Notes under the pieces: model-generated
What the model was told of the DNA's origin: nothing
Databases searched by the model: none
What the model saw: the letters and a program-made list of their open reading frames with translations, nothing else
Made by a program: the position numbers and the translations under genes
Origin: Acerihabitans arboris
GTDB lineage: Bacteria > Pseudomonadota > Gammaproteobacteria > Enterobacterales > Enterobacteriaceae
Assembly (NCBI RefSeq): GCF_010131535.1
Contig: NZ_WUBS01000005.1
Location: 1-64,000, forward strand
Direction of reading: 5' to 3'
Length of the DNA: 64,000 nt
Part shown: piece by piece, positions 26,749 through 37,963 of the stretch
Numbering within the stretch: the first letter of the stretch is position 1
How the letters are laid out: every line of letters starts with the position of its first letter

Positions 26749-26781
26749 AAAAGGATGATCACCACCGTGACCATCCTTTTT
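26749..26781. terminator. Bidirectional terminator between tatE and lipA
   Basis: AAAAGGATG, a one-base mismatch, TCAC, loop CACC, and the complementary arm ending CATCCTTTT. A-run on one side and T-run on the other serve both convergent genes. Confidence 0.85.
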
Positions 26782-26833
26782 GCCGTGCGCGCAACAGGCC
26801 GCGCGGCCTGAATGTAACCGTGTATGTCGCCGG

Positions 26834-27799
26834 TTATTTTACCTCTATGCCCTTCGCCTGCAGGTCCGCATGGTAGGACGAACGCACGAATGGCCCGCAT
26901 GCCGCATGGGTAAAGCCCATCGCCATGGCTTCCGCTTTCATCTCGTCGAATTCCTGCGGGCTAACGTAACGCTTCACCGCCAGGTGATGACGGCTGGGTT
27001 GCAAATACTGGCCCAGGGTCAGCATGGTCACGCCGTGGCGGCGCAAATCGCGCATGACATCCACGATTTCCGCATTGGTCTCGCCCAGGCCCACCATCAG
27101 GCCGGATTTAGTCGGCAGGTCGGGATTGGCTTCCTTGAAGCGCTCGAGCAGCTTCAACGACCAGCCATAGTCGGCGCCCGGGCGCACTTGGCGGTAAAGC
27201 CGGGGCACATTTTCCAGGTTATGGTTAAACACATCCGGCGGCGCGGCGTTGATAATCTCCAGCGCGCGGTCCATACGGCCGCGGAAATCCGGCACCAGGG
27301 TTTCAATCTTGATGGTCGGATTCTTCGCCCGGATGGCGGTGATGCAATCGGCAAAATGCTGGGCGCCGCCGTCGCGCAGATCGTCGCGATCCACCGAGGT
27401 GACCACCACATAACGCAGTCCCATATCGGCGATGGTCTGGCCCAGTTTTTCCGGCTCATTGGCGTCTGGCTGGGTAGGGCGGCCATGGGCCACGTCGCAG
27501 AACGGGCAGCGACGCGTGCAAATCGCGCCGAGGATCATAAAGGTGGCGGTGCCGTGGTTAAAACACTCGGACAGGTTCGGGCAGGAAGCCTCTTCACAGA
27601 CGGAATGCAGGCCGTTTTTACGCATGGCGGCCTTGATACCCTGGATACGCGTGGAGTCCGACGGCAGTTTGATCTTCATCCATTCCGGTTTGCGCAGCAT
27701 CTCCTGACGCTCAACCGCCACGGTTTTAATCGGGATTAAGGCCATTTTATCGGCGTCACGGTATTTAACGCCGCGTTCCATCTGTATCGGTTTACTCAT
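26834..27799 (-). CDS. lipA: Lipoyl synthase LipA
   Basis: Radical-SAM enzyme that inserts two sulfur atoms into octanoyl groups on the E2 and GcvH lipoyl domains; 321 residues, identical in length to E. coli from ATG 27799 (a longer frame is rejected). Auxiliary-cluster cysteines in [15 protein letters not shown] and radical-SAM CTRRCPFC are complete, as is the C-terminal [12 protein letters not shown] with the serine ligand. It lies downstream of lipB, as in E. coli but with the regulator ybeF absent from the gap. Confidence 0.97.
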   Translation of the reverse strand: MSKPIQMERGVKYRDADKMALIPIKTVAVERQEMLRKPEWMKIKLPSDSTRIQGIKAAMRKNGLHSVCEEASCPNLSECFNHGTATFMILGAICTRRCPFCDVAHGRPTQPDANEPEKLGQTIADMGLRYVVVTSVDRDDLRDGGAQHFADCITAIRAKNPTIKIETLVPDFRGRMDRALEIINAAPPDVFNHNLENVPRLYRQVRPGADYGWSLKLLERFKEANPDLPTKSGLMVGLGETNAEIVDVMRDLRRHGVTMLTLGQYLQPSRHHLAVKRYVSPQEFDEMKAEAMAMGFTHAACGPFVRSSYHADLQAKGIEVK

Positions 27800-27936
27800 A
27801 ATCTCGCAGGTCCCGTCCCGAATTTGGCAGGGGAAGGCCAACACCTTCACCCTGTTACGTGATTGTTCAAATTTATTTGATAAAACATCAAAAATTATAA
27901 CATGTTTAACCGGCCGCTTTCAGCCCAAAAAAGCGA

Positions 27937-28620
27937 TTATTGCGAAATCGCGGGCGGCTCCGGCGGATAGTCATCTGCGCGCCAGGGCAGGGTGCGGGTC
28001 GGTGGATTGCCGAGCCGCCGCAGGAATACCGCCGTCAGCACCGGCGCCACGTCATCCGCCCGGGTGCCCGGGACCCGTTCGCTCATCTGGGTCATGCGCA
28101 GGCCGGCGTAACCGCAGGGATTGATGCGCAGGAAGGGTGACAGGTCCATGGCGATATTCAGCGCCAGACCGTGGAAGGAACAGCCCTTGCGGATGCGCAG
28201 ACCCAGCGAGCAGATTTTATCGTCGCCTACATAAACCCCGGGCGCGTCGGCGCGAGCGCGCGCTTCAATGGCAAAACGGCCCAGCGTTTCCACCACCGTC
28301 TCCTCCAGCAGGGTTACCAACTGGCGCACGCCCAGCTTGCGGCGTTTGAGGTTAAGCAGGACGTAAAGGATTTGCTGGCCGGGACCGTGAAACGTCACCT
28401 GGCCGCCGCGATCGCTTTGGATAACCGGAATGGCGCCCGGCGTCAGGATATGCTCGGCTTTGCCGGCCTGTCCCTGAGTAAAGACCTGCGGATGCTGGAC
28501 CAGCCAGATTTCATCCGCGGTCGTCTCATCGCGGCGATCGGTGAATATGTGCATGGCCCGCGATACCGGTTCATAAGGCTGCAGGCCGAGCTGACGAATA
28601 ATAATGGCATCCTGTGACAC
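27937..28620 (-). CDS. lipB: Octanoyltransferase LipB
   Basis: Transfers octanoate from acyl-ACP to lipoyl domains, first step of lipoate synthesis; 227 residues, with a GTG start supported by GGAG six bases upstream (E. coli uses TTG). Motifs [12 protein letters not shown], the catalytic Lys region and Cys in CGYAG are present. The C-terminal tail is longer than in E. coli. Confidence 0.96.
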   Translation of the reverse strand: MSQDAIIIRQLGLQPYEPVSRAMHIFTDRRDETTADEIWLVQHPQVFTQGQAGKAEHILTPGAIPVIQSDRGGQVTFHGPGQQILYVLLNLKRRKLGVRQLVTLLEETVVETLGRFAIEARARADAPGVYVGDDKICSLGLRIRKGCSFHGLALNIAMDLSPFLRINPCGYAGLRMTQMSERVPGTRADDVAPVLTAVFLRRLGNPPTRTLPWRADDYPPEPPAISQ

Positions 28621-28634
28621 AGGCGACTCCGGGT

Positions 28635-28898
28635 TTACAGAACCATGCGGACCAGTTCGATGTTGCCCAATTCCTCATAAAGCGCTTCAACCTGCTCGAT
28701 ATGGGTGGCGGTAATGGTGATGGATACCGCGTGGTAGTTGCCTTTGCTGCTGGGCTTTACCTGCGGGGTATAATCGCCGGGCGCGTGGCGCTGTACCACT
28801 TCGACGACCTGATCGACAAGCTCCGGACGGGCGGTGCCCATCACTTTGTAGGTGAACGAGCAGGGAAACTCGAGCAGTTCATTCAGTTTGGTTTTCAT
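28635..28898 (-). CDS. ybeD: YbeD family protein
   Basis: DUF493 protein, 87 residues, same length as E. coli from ATG 28898. [33 protein letters not shown] and [22 protein letters not shown] are conserved. Known structure: alpha/beta ACT-like, function in doubt though linked to lipoate metabolism by position. It precedes lipB by 14 bases. Confidence 0.95.
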   Translation of the reverse strand: MKTKLNELLEFPCSFTYKVMGTARPELVDQVVEVVQRHAPGDYTPQVKPSSKGNYHAVSITITATHIEQVEALYEELGNIELVRMVL

Positions 28899-28953
28899 TG
28901 GCGCTCCGGATGTATTATTGCCCTGGCAGGATAAAAACGCCGGGTTCAAATTA

Positions 28954-28977
28954 ATACTCCCGCCTGGGCGGGAGTAT
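28954..28977 (-). terminator. Terminator after dacA
   Basis: A near-perfect stem ATACTCCCGCC / GGCGGGAGTAT with a very short loop, followed on the minus strand by TTAATTTG. Ends dacA before ybeD. Confidence 0.7.
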
Positions 28978-29023
28978 ATCCATTATATGGGGGCGGATTT
29001 GCCGCTGACAAGCCGTGGTGGCG

Positions 29024-30235
29024 TTAAGCGAACCAATGATGGAACATCAGCTTGATATAATCCACGATGCGGCTGAAGATATTGCCTTCCTGTACCTGTT
29101 CCAGGACCACCAGCGGATGCTGATCAATGGTCTTGCCGTCCAGCTGGAAATTGATGGAACCCACCTGCTGGCCTTTGGCCAGCGGCGCATGCAATTCCTT
29201 CTGGGCTAAAGTATAGCTGGCTTTCAAATCTTTCATGCGGCCGCGGGGAATGGTCAGGTAAGCGTCGGTATCCACGCCCAGCTTGACGTTGTCGGTATCG
29301 CCGAACCATACCGGCTCGGCGGCAAATTCCTTGCCCGCTTTCAGCGGCGCCACGGTTTCAAAGAAACGGAAGCCCCAGGTCAGCAGCTTGCGGGTTTCGC
29401 TTTCCCGCCCCTTGGCCGAGTGGCCGCCCATCACCGCCGAAATCAGGCGCATCGGGCCGTCGGTGGCCGAGGCAACCAGATTATAGCCGGCGGAATCGGT
29501 ATGGCCGGTCTTGATGCCGTCCACGTTCAGGTTGGTATCCCACAGCAGTCCGTTACGGTTCATCTGCCGGATGTTATTAAAGGTAAACTCTTTTTCTTTA
29601 TAGGTGGCGTATTCGTCCGGCACGTCGCGGATCAGGGCCTTGCCTATCAGCGCCATATCGCGCGCGGAGCTGTACTGGCCGGGCGCGTCAAGGCCATGCA
29701 CGGTTTCGAACTGGGTATTTTGCAGCCCCAGCGCTTTCACGTAGTTGTTCATCAGGCCGACAAAGGCGTCCTGGCTGCCGGCGACATAATCGGCCATGGC
29801 CACGCAGGCGTCGTTACCGGACTGGAGGATGATGCCGCGGTTAAGCTGCGCCACCGGCACGCGATCGCCGGGTTTCAGGAACATCAGCGACGATCCCTTG
29901 AACACCGGATTGCCGGTTGCCCAGGCATCTTTATTCACGGTGATGATATCGTTAGGAGTGATTTTTCCCGACTTAATCGCCTGGCCGATGACATAACTGG
30001 TCATCATTTTGGTCAGGCTGGCCGGATCGCGGCGGGTATCGGCATTCTGTTCCGCCAGGACCTTGCCGGAATTGTAGTCGATCAGGATATAGGTTTCGGC
30101 ATCGATTTGCGGCACGCCGGGAATCATGGTCTTGAGATTCATGTCGTCGGCGTGGCTATAGGAAAGAGGGATCAGCGCAATAAGGGTGCTTAAGGCTAAG
30201 CGCCTGAATAAAAGATGGCTCATTACTTTATTCAT
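29024..30235 (-). CDS. dacA: D-alanyl-D-alanine carboxypeptidase DacA (PBP5)
   Basis: Trims the terminal D-Ala of peptidoglycan pentapeptides in the periplasm; 403 residues, the E. coli length. Signal peptide ending SYSHA-DD; active-site SLTK (Ser near 73), SGN and KTG motifs; C-terminal beta domain; and an amphipathic anchor ([14 protein letters not shown]) for membrane attachment. Follows rlpA. Confidence 0.97.
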   Translation of the reverse strand: MNKVMSHLLFRRLALSTLIALIPLSYSHADDMNLKTMIPGVPQIDAETYILIDYNSGKVLAEQNADTRRDPASLTKMMTSYVIGQAIKSGKITPNDIITVNKDAWATGNPVFKGSSLMFLKPGDRVPVAQLNRGIILQSGNDACVAMADYVAGSQDAFVGLMNNYVKALGLQNTQFETVHGLDAPGQYSSARDMALIGKALIRDVPDEYATYKEKEFTFNNIRQMNRNGLLWDTNLNVDGIKTGHTDSAGYNLVASATDGPMRLISAVMGGHSAKGRESETRKLLTWGFRFFETVAPLKAGKEFAAEPVWFGDTDNVKLGVDTDAYLTIPRGRMKDLKASYTLAQKELHAPLAKGQQVGSINFQLDGKTIDQHPLVVLEQVQEGNIFSRIVDYIKLMFHHWFA

Positions 30236-30303
30236 GTCGGGACAACATCATCCGTGGGAGTAAGTTAAAATCGTGCCACACTATAGCAGAACTAAAAAAG
30301 CCC

Positions 30304-30330
30304 GGCATCAGGCAATCCGTTACCTGATGG
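30304..30330 (-). terminator. Terminator after rlpA
   Basis: CATCAGG and CCTGATG arms around an AACGGATT-type loop, followed on the minus strand by GGGC and six T residues. Confidence 0.6.
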
Positions 30331-30371
30331 GGATAACCTTTTAATAATGTTTCAGCCGGCGCGATCGTCGG

Positions 30372-31526
30372 TTATTGTCCGTCCGCCGCCGTGGTGATAA
30401 AGGACTGCTGTTGCGCTTCGCTGGCGAGGCGCTGCTGCAGCCCGGCGGCCTGTTGCCGGGAGCTGAACGGCCCCAGTTGCACGCGGTATAGCGCGCCGTT
30501 GGCGGTGACCTTGCCGGGCACGCCGAACTTTTGGCTCAGGTTTTGCTGCCACGTAACCGCGCGCTGTCGATCGCCGATAGCGCCGACCTGCACCACATAG
30601 CGTCCGCCGGCCGAAGCCGCCACCGGCGCGGCGACCGCCGCCGCGGTATGCGACGCTGCCGCGCTGCCTGATGAGTACGGCGGCGGCTGAGAAACCACCG
30701 GTGGGGCGACCGCCGGTTCGGACTGGCTGGATTCAATCACGCCGGCCGGCAGGGCGGAAGGGGCGCCGAGAAAACCGCCGCCCTGGCTTGGGCCGCTGGC
30801 GGCGGGTGCGCCGGCATCCTCATCGTCCGCCGCCGCATTGGCCTGCACCGGATTGGCCACCGGAAGAACCGGGGCGTTATCGGCCGCCGGGGCGGACTGC
30901 AGCTCCGGCGTGCCCATCGCGCCGGTGCCCAGGGTCGGCCGCGCCGGCAGCGCATAGTTCTGTTTCGCCACCACGGTGCCGACGGTGCCGGGGCCGGACA
31001 GCGTGCCGTCCGGCGCAACCTGGATAAAGTCGACCCGCACCTTGCTGTTATTGGAAATGTTCAGCCGGTCGCCCGCCGCGCGCGACAGATCGATAATCCG
31101 GCCGGGGGTGTAGGGACCGCGGTCATTGACCCGCACCACCAGCTGGCGGCCGTTGCTAACATTGGTGACCCGCACATAGCTTGGGATAGGCAGGGTCGGA
31201 TGCGCGGCGGTCAGGGCGCCGGCGTCGAACTGTTCGCCGGTGGCGGTGACGCTGCTGCCGCTGGATTCGGCGTCATACCATGAAGCCAGGCCGGTTTCGC
31301 TGTAGTTCTGCGGATTTTTGATAATATGGTAGGTTTTGCCGTTGACTTCATAGTCCTGGCCGGTGCCCGGATTGTAAGGCTCGTAGCGCGGCTCCACGCC
31401 GCTGATTTCCACTACCGGCCCGTTATAGGCCGCGGCGGGCGCCTGCTGTTGCTGCGTAGGTTCCGTGGTGCTACAGGCCGTGAGCAACAACCCTATCACG
31501 CCGATCCAGTGCCATTCCTTACGCAT
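30372..31526 (-). CDS. rlpA: Endolytic peptidoglycan transglycosylase RlpA
   Basis: Septal lipoprotein, 384 residues. Lipobox LTAC (Cys near 18), double-psi beta-barrel (about 75-170, with YSETGLASWYDAESSG and VRVNDRGPYTPGRIIDLS), a long Ala/Pro/Ser-rich linker, and a C-terminal SPOR domain (RYVVQVGAIGDRQRAVTWQQNL...). The family is a lytic transglycosylase in Pseudomonas; in E. coli activity is less clear. Follows mrdB in the rod-shape operon. Confidence 0.95.
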   Translation of the reverse strand: MRKEWHWIGVIGLLLTACSTTEPTQQQQAPAAAYNGPVVEISGVEPRYEPYNPGTGQDYEVNGKTYHIIKNPQNYSETGLASWYDAESSGSSVTATGEQFDAGALTAAHPTLPIPSYVRVTNVSNGRQLVVRVNDRGPYTPGRIIDLSRAAGDRLNISNNSKVRVDFIQVAPDGTLSGPGTVGTVVAKQNYALPARPTLGTGAMGTPELQSAPAADNAPVLPVANPVQANAAADDEDAGAPAASGPSQGGGFLGAPSALPAGVIESSQSEPAVAPPVVSQPPPYSSGSAAASHTAAAVAAPVAASAGGRYVVQVGAIGDRQRAVTWQQNLSQKFGVPGKVTANGALYRVQLGPFSSRQQAAGLQQRLASEAQQQSFITTAADGQ

Positions 31527-31535
31527 TGCTCACCT

Positions 31536-32648
31536 CTATAAGTTTTTAGACAACATTTTCCGATGCGTATGTATCGACATGACGATACCAAACCCCGCCA
31601 TCAGCACGATCAATGCCGAGCCGCCGTAGCTCACCAGCGGCAGCGGAACGCCGACCACCGGTAAGATACCACTTACCATGCCGATATTCACGAAGACGTA
31701 AACGAACAGGATCAGCATTAAGCCCCCGGCCATCACCCGGCCGAAAGTGGTCTGCGCCCTGGCGGCGATGACCAGGCCGCGCATGATTACGCACAGGTAT
31801 AACCCTAAAAGCACCAGGACGCCAATCAGGCCCAGCTCTTCGCCCAATACGGCGAAAATAAAGTCGGTATGCCGCTCGGGCAGGAACTCCAGCTGCGACT
31901 GGGTGCCGTGCAGCCAGCCCTTGCCGCTCAGGCCGCCGGAGCCGATGGCGATTTTGGACTGGATAATATGATAACCGGCGCCCAGCGGATCGGTCTCCGG
32001 GTCGAGCAGCATCATCACGCGATCGCGTTGGTAATCATGCATCAGGAAGAACCACAGGATCGGGATAAAGGCCGCCACCAGCAGCGCCGCCACCCCAATC
32101 AGCTTCCAGCTCATGCCGGACAGGAACAGCACGAACAATCCCGAGGCGGCGATAAGGATGGCGGTGCCGAGGTCGGGCTGCGCCGCCACCAGCAGCGTGG
32201 GCAGGAAGATCAGCACCAGGGCGATGGCGGTATTTTTCAGCGAGGGGGGACAGCTGTCGCGGTTGATAAAGCGCGCCACCATCAGCGGCACCGCAATCTT
32301 GGCAATCTCCGAAGGCTGGAAACGCACAAAACCCAAATCCAGCCAGCGCTGGGCGCCTTTACTGATTTGGCCGAACGCGTCCACCGCCACCAGCAGTATC
32401 ACGCTGATAATGTATAAATAGGGCGCCCAGGCCTCGTAGACCCGGGGCGGCACCTGGGCCAACACCAGCATCACCAGCAGTCCCATGAAGATCTGGCCGA
32501 TTTTGCGTTCCATCATGCCGACATCCTGGCCGCTGGCGCTCCACATGACCATGGCGCTGTAGGCCAGCAGCAGCGTGATCAGGAACAGGAAAGGCACATC
32601 AATATGGAGCTTATTCCAGAACGCCCCGTTCTGCTGGTTGTCGGTCAT
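31536..32648 (-). CDS. mrdB: Rod shape-determining glycosyltransferase RodA (MrdB)
   Basis: SEDS-family peptidoglycan polymerase that works with PBP2 during elongation; 370 residues, equal to E. coli from ATG 32648 (a start at 32660 is not needed). About ten membrane helices; the family motifs [33 protein letters not shown] and [30 protein letters not shown], with catalytic Asp in ERHTDF region, are conserved. Confidence 0.97.
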   Translation of the reverse strand: MTDNQQNGAFWNKLHIDVPFLFLITLLLAYSAMVMWSASGQDVGMMERKIGQIFMGLLVMLVLAQVPPRVYEAWAPYLYIISVILLVAVDAFGQISKGAQRWLDLGFVRFQPSEIAKIAVPLMVARFINRDSCPPSLKNTAIALVLIFLPTLLVAAQPDLGTAILIAASGLFVLFLSGMSWKLIGVAALLVAAFIPILWFFLMHDYQRDRVMMLLDPETDPLGAGYHIIQSKIAIGSGGLSGKGWLHGTQSQLEFLPERHTDFIFAVLGEELGLIGVLVLLGLYLCVIMRGLVIAARAQTTFGRVMAGGLMLILFVYVFVNIGMVSGILPVVGVPLPLVSYGGSALIVLMAGFGIVMSIHTHRKMLSKNL

Positions 32649-32652
32649 GGGT

Positions 32653-34557
32653 TTAATCACCTTCAGTGCCGGGTGGAGCAGGCTGCTCGTCCGGTAAGTC
32701 CGTCGTATTGTCGCCCAGCATGATATGGTCCAGGATCTGGCGGGTAATGGTCCCCACCGCCGGGCCGATGCCGCCGTTTTCCAGGATCACCACCACCGCC
32801 ACCGTCGGTTTGTCGTAGGGGGCGAACGCGGTCATCAGCTTGTGATCGCGCAAATGCTCGGCAATCTTATGGGCATTATACACTTCGTTGGCCTTCAGGC
32901 CGTAGACCTGCGCGGTGCCCGATTTGGCCGCGATTTTATACGGCGCGTCGGCAAAACTTTTGCGCGCGGTGCCGTTGGGCCGGTTGGCGACGCCAAACAT
33001 ACCGTCTTTGGCAATCTCCCAATAGCCGGAGTGCGGATCGCCGATTTGGGTATGTTCCGGCTGCTTATAAGGCACCATCTGGCCGTTTTCCCGGGTGCTG
33101 TAAAGCAGGTGCGGGATGCGCACCGCGCCGTCGTTGATGAGCGACATCAAGGCCTTGGACATTTGCACCGGCGTGGCGGTCCAATAACCCTGGCCGATGC
33201 CGACCGGGATGGTATCGCCCAGGTACCAGGGCTTTTTGAAACGCTTAAGCTTCCACTCGCGGGTCGGCATGATGCCCGCGCGCTCTTCCGACAGGTCGAT
33301 GCCGGTGTAGGAGCCGTAGCCGAATTTCGACATCCACTCCGACAGCCGATCGATGCCTAAATCATAAGCAACCTGGTAGAAGAAGGTATCCGCCGACTCC
33401 TCCAGCGCCTTGGTGACGTTAAGCCGGCCGTGGCCCCATTTTTTCCAGTCGCGGTAGCGTTTATCCGATCCGGGCAATTGCCACCAGCCCGGATCAAACA
33501 ATGAATAATTGTGGTTAATGGTGCCCAGGGTCAGGGCCGATACCGCGATGTAGGGTTTGACGGTGGAGGCCGGCGGGTACACCCCTTGGGTGGCGCGGTT
33601 AATCAGCGGACGGTTTTCGTCCTGCAGCAGGTTGCGGTAATCCTTGCTGGTGATGCCGTCGACAAACAGGTTGGGATCGTAGCTGGGGTTGGAGACCAGC
33701 GCGCGGATGCCGCCGTCGCGCGGGTCGGCCACCACCACCGCCGCGCGGCTGCCCGCCAGCAGTTTTTCGATATAGGTCTGCAGGTGCAGGTCCAGGGTCA
33801 GGTAGATATCCTTCCCGGCCTGGGGCGGCTGTTCATGCAGCTGGCGGATCACGCGGCCGCGGTTGTTGACCTCCACCTCTTCATAACCGGTCTTGCCGTG
33901 CAGGGTATCCTCGTAAAAACGCTCGATGCCCAGCTTGCCGATATCGTTGGTGGCGGCATAGTTGGCCAGGATGCCGTCCTTGTCCAGCCGTTCCACGTCT
34001 TTATCATTGATTTTGGAAACGTAGCCGATGACATGCGTCAGCGCCGAGCCATAAGGGTAAAAGCGCCGCTGGTAGCCTTTGATTTCCACGCCCGGGAAAT
34101 TGAACTGGTTAACCGCGAAGCGGGCCTGCTGCACCTCGGTCAGGCCGACCTTGAGCGGCAGCGAGGTAAAGCGGTGCGAACGGATGCGCTCTTTTTTAAA
34201 GTTGGCGATATCGTCGTCGGTCAGATCGACAATCGGCCTGAGCGCGTCGATGGTCCCCTGCAGGTCATCGATTTTCTCCGGCATCAGCTCCAACTGGTAA
34301 ATAGTGCGGTTCAGCGCCAGCGGGATGCCGTTACGATCGTAAATAATGCCGCGGCTGGGCGCGATAGGCACCAGCTTGATGCGGTTTTCGTTGGATCGGG
34401 TGCGGTAGTCTTCAAAACGGGTGATTTGCAGGTGATAGAGATTGGCGATCAGTATCCCGCTCAATACCAGGATACCTAAAAATGCCACCAGCGCCCGGCG
34501 AACGAACAGTGCCGACTCTGCTGAATAGTCGCGAAAGGGGTTATGATCTATTTTCAT
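32653..34557 (-). CDS. mrdA: Penicillin-binding protein 2 (MrdA)
   Basis: Monofunctional transpeptidase of the elongasome, 634 residues (E. coli 633). One N-terminal membrane helix ([23 protein letters not shown]), the pedestal domain, then the catalytic domain with PPASTVKP (Ser near 330), the second motif ESADTFF and KSGTAQVY. It is the start of the mrdA-mrdB-rlpA series and is 37 bases after rlmH. Confidence 0.97.
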   Translation of the reverse strand: MKIDHNPFRDYSAESALFVRRALVAFLGILVLSGILIANLYHLQITRFEDYRTRSNENRIKLVPIAPSRGIIYDRNGIPLALNRTIYQLELMPEKIDDLQGTIDALRPIVDLTDDDIANFKKERIRSHRFTSLPLKVGLTEVQQARFAVNQFNFPGVEIKGYQRRFYPYGSALTHVIGYVSKINDKDVERLDKDGILANYAATNDIGKLGIERFYEDTLHGKTGYEEVEVNNRGRVIRQLHEQPPQAGKDIYLTLDLHLQTYIEKLLAGSRAAVVVADPRDGGIRALVSNPSYDPNLFVDGITSKDYRNLLQDENRPLINRATQGVYPPASTVKPYIAVSALTLGTINHNYSLFDPGWWQLPGSDKRYRDWKKWGHGRLNVTKALEESADTFFYQVAYDLGIDRLSEWMSKFGYGSYTGIDLSEERAGIMPTREWKLKRFKKPWYLGDTIPVGIGQGYWTATPVQMSKALMSLINDGAVRIPHLLYSTRENGQMVPYKQPEHTQIGDPHSGYWEIAKDGMFGVANRPNGTARKSFADAPYKIAAKSGTAQVYGLKANEVYNAHKIAEHLRDHKLMTAFAPYDKPTVAVVVILENGGIGPAVGTITRQILDHIMLGDNTTDLPDEQPAPPGTEGD

Positions 34558-34594
34558 TCCGCGGGGTTATTTCACTCTGTACATCTTCACCGGC

Positions 34595-35065
34595 TTATTC
34601 CCGGTGATATGGATGGTTGGTGGTAATGCTCCAGGCACGATACAGGCTCTCCGCGACTAACACCCGAACTAAAGGATGAGGCAAGGTTAACGGCGATAAC
34701 GACCAGCTTTGCTCCGCGGCCGCTTTGCATGCCGGCGCCAGCCCCTCGGGACCGCCGATCAGCAGGCTGACATCCCGGCCGTCCTGCTTCCAGCGTTCCA
34801 GTTGTTGCGCCAGCATCGGCGTTTCCCAAGGCGTGCCCGGGATATCCAGCGTCACGATGCGGTTTCCTTTGCCTACGGCCGCCAGCATCAGTTCGCCTTC
34901 CTTTTCCAGGATGCGGCCGATGTCCGCATTTTTGCCCCGCTTGCCGGCCGGGATTTCATTCAGTTCGAACGGCATGTCCTTGGGGAAGCGGCGCATGTAA
35001 TCGGTAAAGCCGGTCTGCACCCAATCCGGCATTTTGGTGCCCACCGCGATCAGCTGAAGTCTCAC
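34595..35065 (-). CDS. rlmH: 23S rRNA pseudouridine-1915 N3-methyltransferase RlmH
   Basis: SPOUT methyltransferase for 23S rRNA position 1915; 156 residues, conserved from [10 protein letters not shown] through [13 protein letters not shown] to the C-terminal [11 protein letters not shown]. The SAM-binding knot segment LLIGGPEG...[12 protein letters not shown] is intact. Three bases after rsfS. Confidence 0.97.
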   Translation of the reverse strand: MRLQLIAVGTKMPDWVQTGFTDYMRRFPKDMPFELNEIPAGKRGKNADIGRILEKEGELMLAAVGKGNRIVTLDIPGTPWETPMLAQQLERWKQDGRDVSLLIGGPEGLAPACKAAAEQSWSLSPLTLPHPLVRVLVAESLYRAWSITTNHPYHRE

Positions 35066-35068
35066 CGG

Positions 35069-35386
35069 TCAGCTCCAGAGCTTTTCCAGCTCGTAGAGAT
35101 TGCGGCTTTCCGCCTGCATGACGTGCACAATGACGTCGCCCAGATCGACGACGATCCAATCGGCGACCTTCTCGCCTTCGACGCCCAGTGGCATCAGGCC
35201 GGCGGTGCGCGATTCCTGGACGACATGATCGGCAATGGACATCACATGACGGCTGGACGTACCGGTGCAGATGACCATGCAATCGGTAATGCTGGATTTA
35301 CCCCGTACATCGATGGAAATAATATCCTGGCCTTTCAAATCATCAATTTTATCAATGACGAAATCTTTGAGCGTGTTACCTTGCAA
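35069..35386 (-). CDS. rsfS: Ribosomal silencing factor RsfS
   Basis: Binds ribosomal protein uL14 and blocks subunit joining in starvation; 105 residues from a TTG start at 35386. This start gives the E. coli N-terminus ([19 protein letters not shown]) and has AAGGGGGAA upstream; a longer ATG frame to 35437 adds residues unlike the family. E. coli rsfS also uses TTG. The gap 35387-35597 is where E. coli has cobC, which is missing. Confidence 0.94.
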   Translation of the reverse strand: MQGNTLKDFVIDKIDDLKGQDIISIDVRGKSSITDCMVICTGTSSRHVMSIADHVVQESRTAGLMPLGVEGEKVADWIVVDLGDVIVHVMQAESRNLYELEKLWS

Positions 35387-35597
35387 AGGTTCCCCCTTCG
35401 GTGTGCTTTGCATGCGATGTCGCGATGGACACCGCAAATGTAGAGGTTGGCTGCCTGACGGATGTGCCAGAACGGACTGACCGGAATCTTACGGCCAGCA
35501 CGCCCGCGCCGAGACCTGCAGGCCAAACGCGGCAAGCGGGAGAAAGCGTAAGTTACAGCCGAAGAATTAAGCCGCGCAGTATAGCATGGGCCGCGCG

Positions 35598-36275
35598 CTA
35601 GCGATATAAGCCCTGTTCGTCAATATAACGTTGCACCGACGGCGACAGCATATCGTTGCAGCGTAGTCCGGCGTGGCGGCGTTCGCGAATCAATGAGGCT
35701 GAAATTGACAGCTCCGGCGTCGGCGCCAGGTAGATAAGCCCGGCGGGCCGCCGGTGCAGCTGGCGGACATCCTGGGTTAACCGGGACTCGAGCCAGGCTT
35801 GCAATGCCGGTGTCGCCATCTTACCGCCATATCCCGGCCGGGCGCAAACCAGCAGATGACAGGTGTCGAGCAGTTCGAGACCCCGATGCCACTGCGGCAG
35901 CGTCAGCAGGGAATCCTGCCCGATGATAAAACCCAGCGGCGCGTCCACGCCGCGCTCCCGGCGCAGGGTCTCGAAGGTTTCCACCGTCCAGGAAGGATTA
36001 TCGCGCCGCAGCTCGCGGTCGTCGATATCAAACAGGTTGCCCGCCATATCGGCTATCGCCAGCTGCACCATGGTCAGGCGCTGCTGCGCGCTGGCCTCCG
36101 GCTGCGGCCGATGGGGGGGCACGTTATTGGGCAGCAGGGTGATGCGTTCAAGGCCCACCAGCCTGGCAAGGGCAACGGCCGGTTTGATATGGCCGTAATG
36201 TATGGGGTCGAAGGTGCCGCCGAAAATAGCGGCCAGTGGGCCGGCTGGCGCCGCGGTGTCGACGGTGTCAGACAT
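35598..36275 (-). CDS. nadD: Nicotinate-nucleotide adenylyltransferase NadD
   Basis: Makes deamido-NAD from nicotinate mononucleotide and ATP; 225 residues. Nucleotidyltransferase motifs [15 protein letters not shown] (about 17-31) and [14 protein letters not shown] (variant of the ISSTxIR signature) are present. Start overlaps holA end by eight bases. Confidence 0.96.
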   Translation of the reverse strand: MSDTVDTAAPAGPLAAIFGGTFDPIHYGHIKPAVALARLVGLERITLLPNNVPPHRPQPEASAQQRLTMVQLAIADMAGNLFDIDDRELRRDNPSWTVETFETLRRERGVDAPLGFIIGQDSLLTLPQWHRGLELLDTCHLLVCARPGYGGKMATPALQAWLESRLTQDVRQLHRRPAGLIYLAPTPELSISASLIRERRHAGLRCNDMLSPSVQRYIDEQGLYR

Positions 36276-37299
36276 TCAGCAGGGTCTCGGGGAGTGATTT
36301 GCCGCACAGCAGCATTGAGAGGGCGTCAAGATCGGTCCAGACCGGATAGCCGTAATCCTGCTTAAGGGCGATTTCCATACTGGTCATCAAAGCCACCGCC
36401 TGGCGCAGCTGACGGGATGACAGGCGTTGCAGCGCCTGGGTAAGCAGCGCGCGGCGGTTTTGCCACACCTTGTGCCGATCGAACAGGGCGCGCAGCGGCG
36501 TCTGGCTCATTTCCCGGTGCAACGCCAGCAGGGTTAATACCTCCCGTTGCAGGCTGCGCAGCAGGATGACCGGCTCGCTGGCCTCATGGCGCAACTGCCG
36601 GAGGATATGCCCGGCCCGTTTGCTCTTGCCGGCCAGCAGCGCGTCAATCCAGTGAAACGGGGTAAAATGCGCCGCGTCGTTGACCGCGGTCTCCACCCGC
36701 GGCAGGGTCAGGCTGCCGTCGGGATACACCAGCGACAGCCGCTCCAGCGCCTGCGACAGCGCCAGCAGGTTGCCCTCGTAGCAATAGCACAGCAGCTGGT
36801 TGGCCGCATTGTCCAGCGTCAGGTGCATGGATTTGGCGCGCGCCGCCACCCAGCGGGGCAATTGCGCCTGCTCGGGGGTAGCGCAGGTGATGAATACCGC
36901 GTCCTGGCCCAACGCCTTGAACCAGGCGCTGTTTTCCTGGGCGCGGGTGATGCGGGCGCCGCGCAGCATCAGCAGCACATCCGGATGAAGCAGGGTGGAG
37001 AGCAATAATAATTTTTCGCCAATCAGGGCGTTGGCGCCGTTTTCCGGCAGGATTAACAGCAGGGTCTGGCGGCTGGCGAACAGGCTCATCGCCTGGCAAA
37101 GGCTGAAAATATCATCCCAGTCGGTGGTGGCGTCGAGCGTAATGCTGAAATGTTCGCTGAACCGATGCGATTGCGCCTGATGGCGAATCGCATCCTGGCT
37201 TTCCTGCAGCAACAGCGGATCGTTCCCGAACAGCAAATAGCAGGGGCGCAGCGTTTCCTTTAGCTGCGCGCCCAGCTGTTCAGGATAGAGCCTGATCAT
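36268..37299 (-). CDS. holA: DNA polymerase III delta subunit HolA
   Basis: Clamp-loader delta subunit, 343 residues, equal to the family length. The beginning [34 protein letters not shown] and the AAA+-like fold without Walker A are as in E. coli; C-terminal collar domain from about 215. Overlaps lptE by four bases (ATGA). Confidence 0.95.
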   Translation of the reverse strand: MIRLYPEQLGAQLKETLRPCYLLFGNDPLLLQESQDAIRHQAQSHRFSEHFSITLDATTDWDDIFSLCQAMSLFASRQTLLLILPENGANALIGEKLLLLSTLLHPDVLLMLRGARITRAQENSAWFKALGQDAVFITCATPEQAQLPRWVAARAKSMHLTLDNAANQLLCYCYEGNLLALSQALERLSLVYPDGSLTLPRVETAVNDAAHFTPFHWIDALLAGKSKRAGHILRQLRHEASEPVILLRSLQREVLTLLALHREMSQTPLRALFDRHKVWQNRRALLTQALQRLSSRQLRQAVALMTSMEIALKQDYGYPVWTDLDALSMLLCGKSLPETLLNV

Positions 37300-37949
37300 T
37301 GCTCTTCCTGGGCCGCGGTTGGGGTTGCAATGACTTCGGGATCCGCCGCGACGCTGGTTTTTGCCGCGGTCATCCCTTTGGCGTCAACCGCGCCGTTGGC
37401 CTGCGCCGTTTTTTTCAGCTGGGCATCCACGGCGTCGTTGGCTTCCACCGCGGCATGGACCGCCAGCAGTTTGCGCACCAACTGCTGCGCGGCCTGCTCA
37501 CGCAGTTCCTGGCGGATAATGTCGCTTTCATTGTCCTTGGCCAGCGCGGTCAGCGGGTTGTCGAAGAACGAACGGAATACCCGGATACTGATGGGATACA
37601 GATCCTTGCCCGGCGTCAGCACCTGGGCCTGCACATCCAGCACCATCTGGTATTCGGCGGTTTTACCGTCCTGGAACACCGAAACCGTCGAACGCCCTTC
37701 GGACGAGCCGGTGATGCGCAGCGACGGCAGCTTTTTGGCGCGCGGATCTTTGTCCCGGACGATGGTGACGTCGCTGAGCCGCAGCTGCGCGCGCACGGCC
37801 CTGGTCAGCGGTCCGTAGGGATCGTAGCTGTTAAGGGTTAAGGTTTTTAATTCATTTGGCACTTTTGTGGTGCCGCGCAGATGAAAACCGCAGCCCGCGG
37901 TGACCAGCACCGCGAACCCCAGCAACAACGCTATAGTACGATGTCGCAC
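37296..37949 (-). CDS. lptE: LPS-assembly lipoprotein LptE
   Basis: Outer-membrane lipoprotein plug of the LptD translocon for lipopolysaccharide, 217 residues (E. coli 193). Lipobox VTAGC then [11 protein letters not shown]. The first 165 residues align well; the C-terminal tail is longer and Ala-rich, with low-complexity content. Fifteen bases downstream of leuS. Confidence 0.95.
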   Translation of the reverse strand: MRHRTIALLLGFAVLVTAGCGFHLRGTTKVPNELKTLTLNSYDPYGPLTRAVRAQLRLSDVTIVRDKDPRAKKLPSLRITGSSEGRSTVSVFQDGKTAEYQMVLDVQAQVLTPGKDLYPISIRVFRSFFDNPLTALAKDNESDIIRQELREQAAQQLVRKLLAVHAAVEANDAVDAQLKKTAQANGAVDAKGMTAAKTSVAADPEVIATPTAAQEEQ

Positions 37950-37963
37950 AACGCCTCCTTGTC

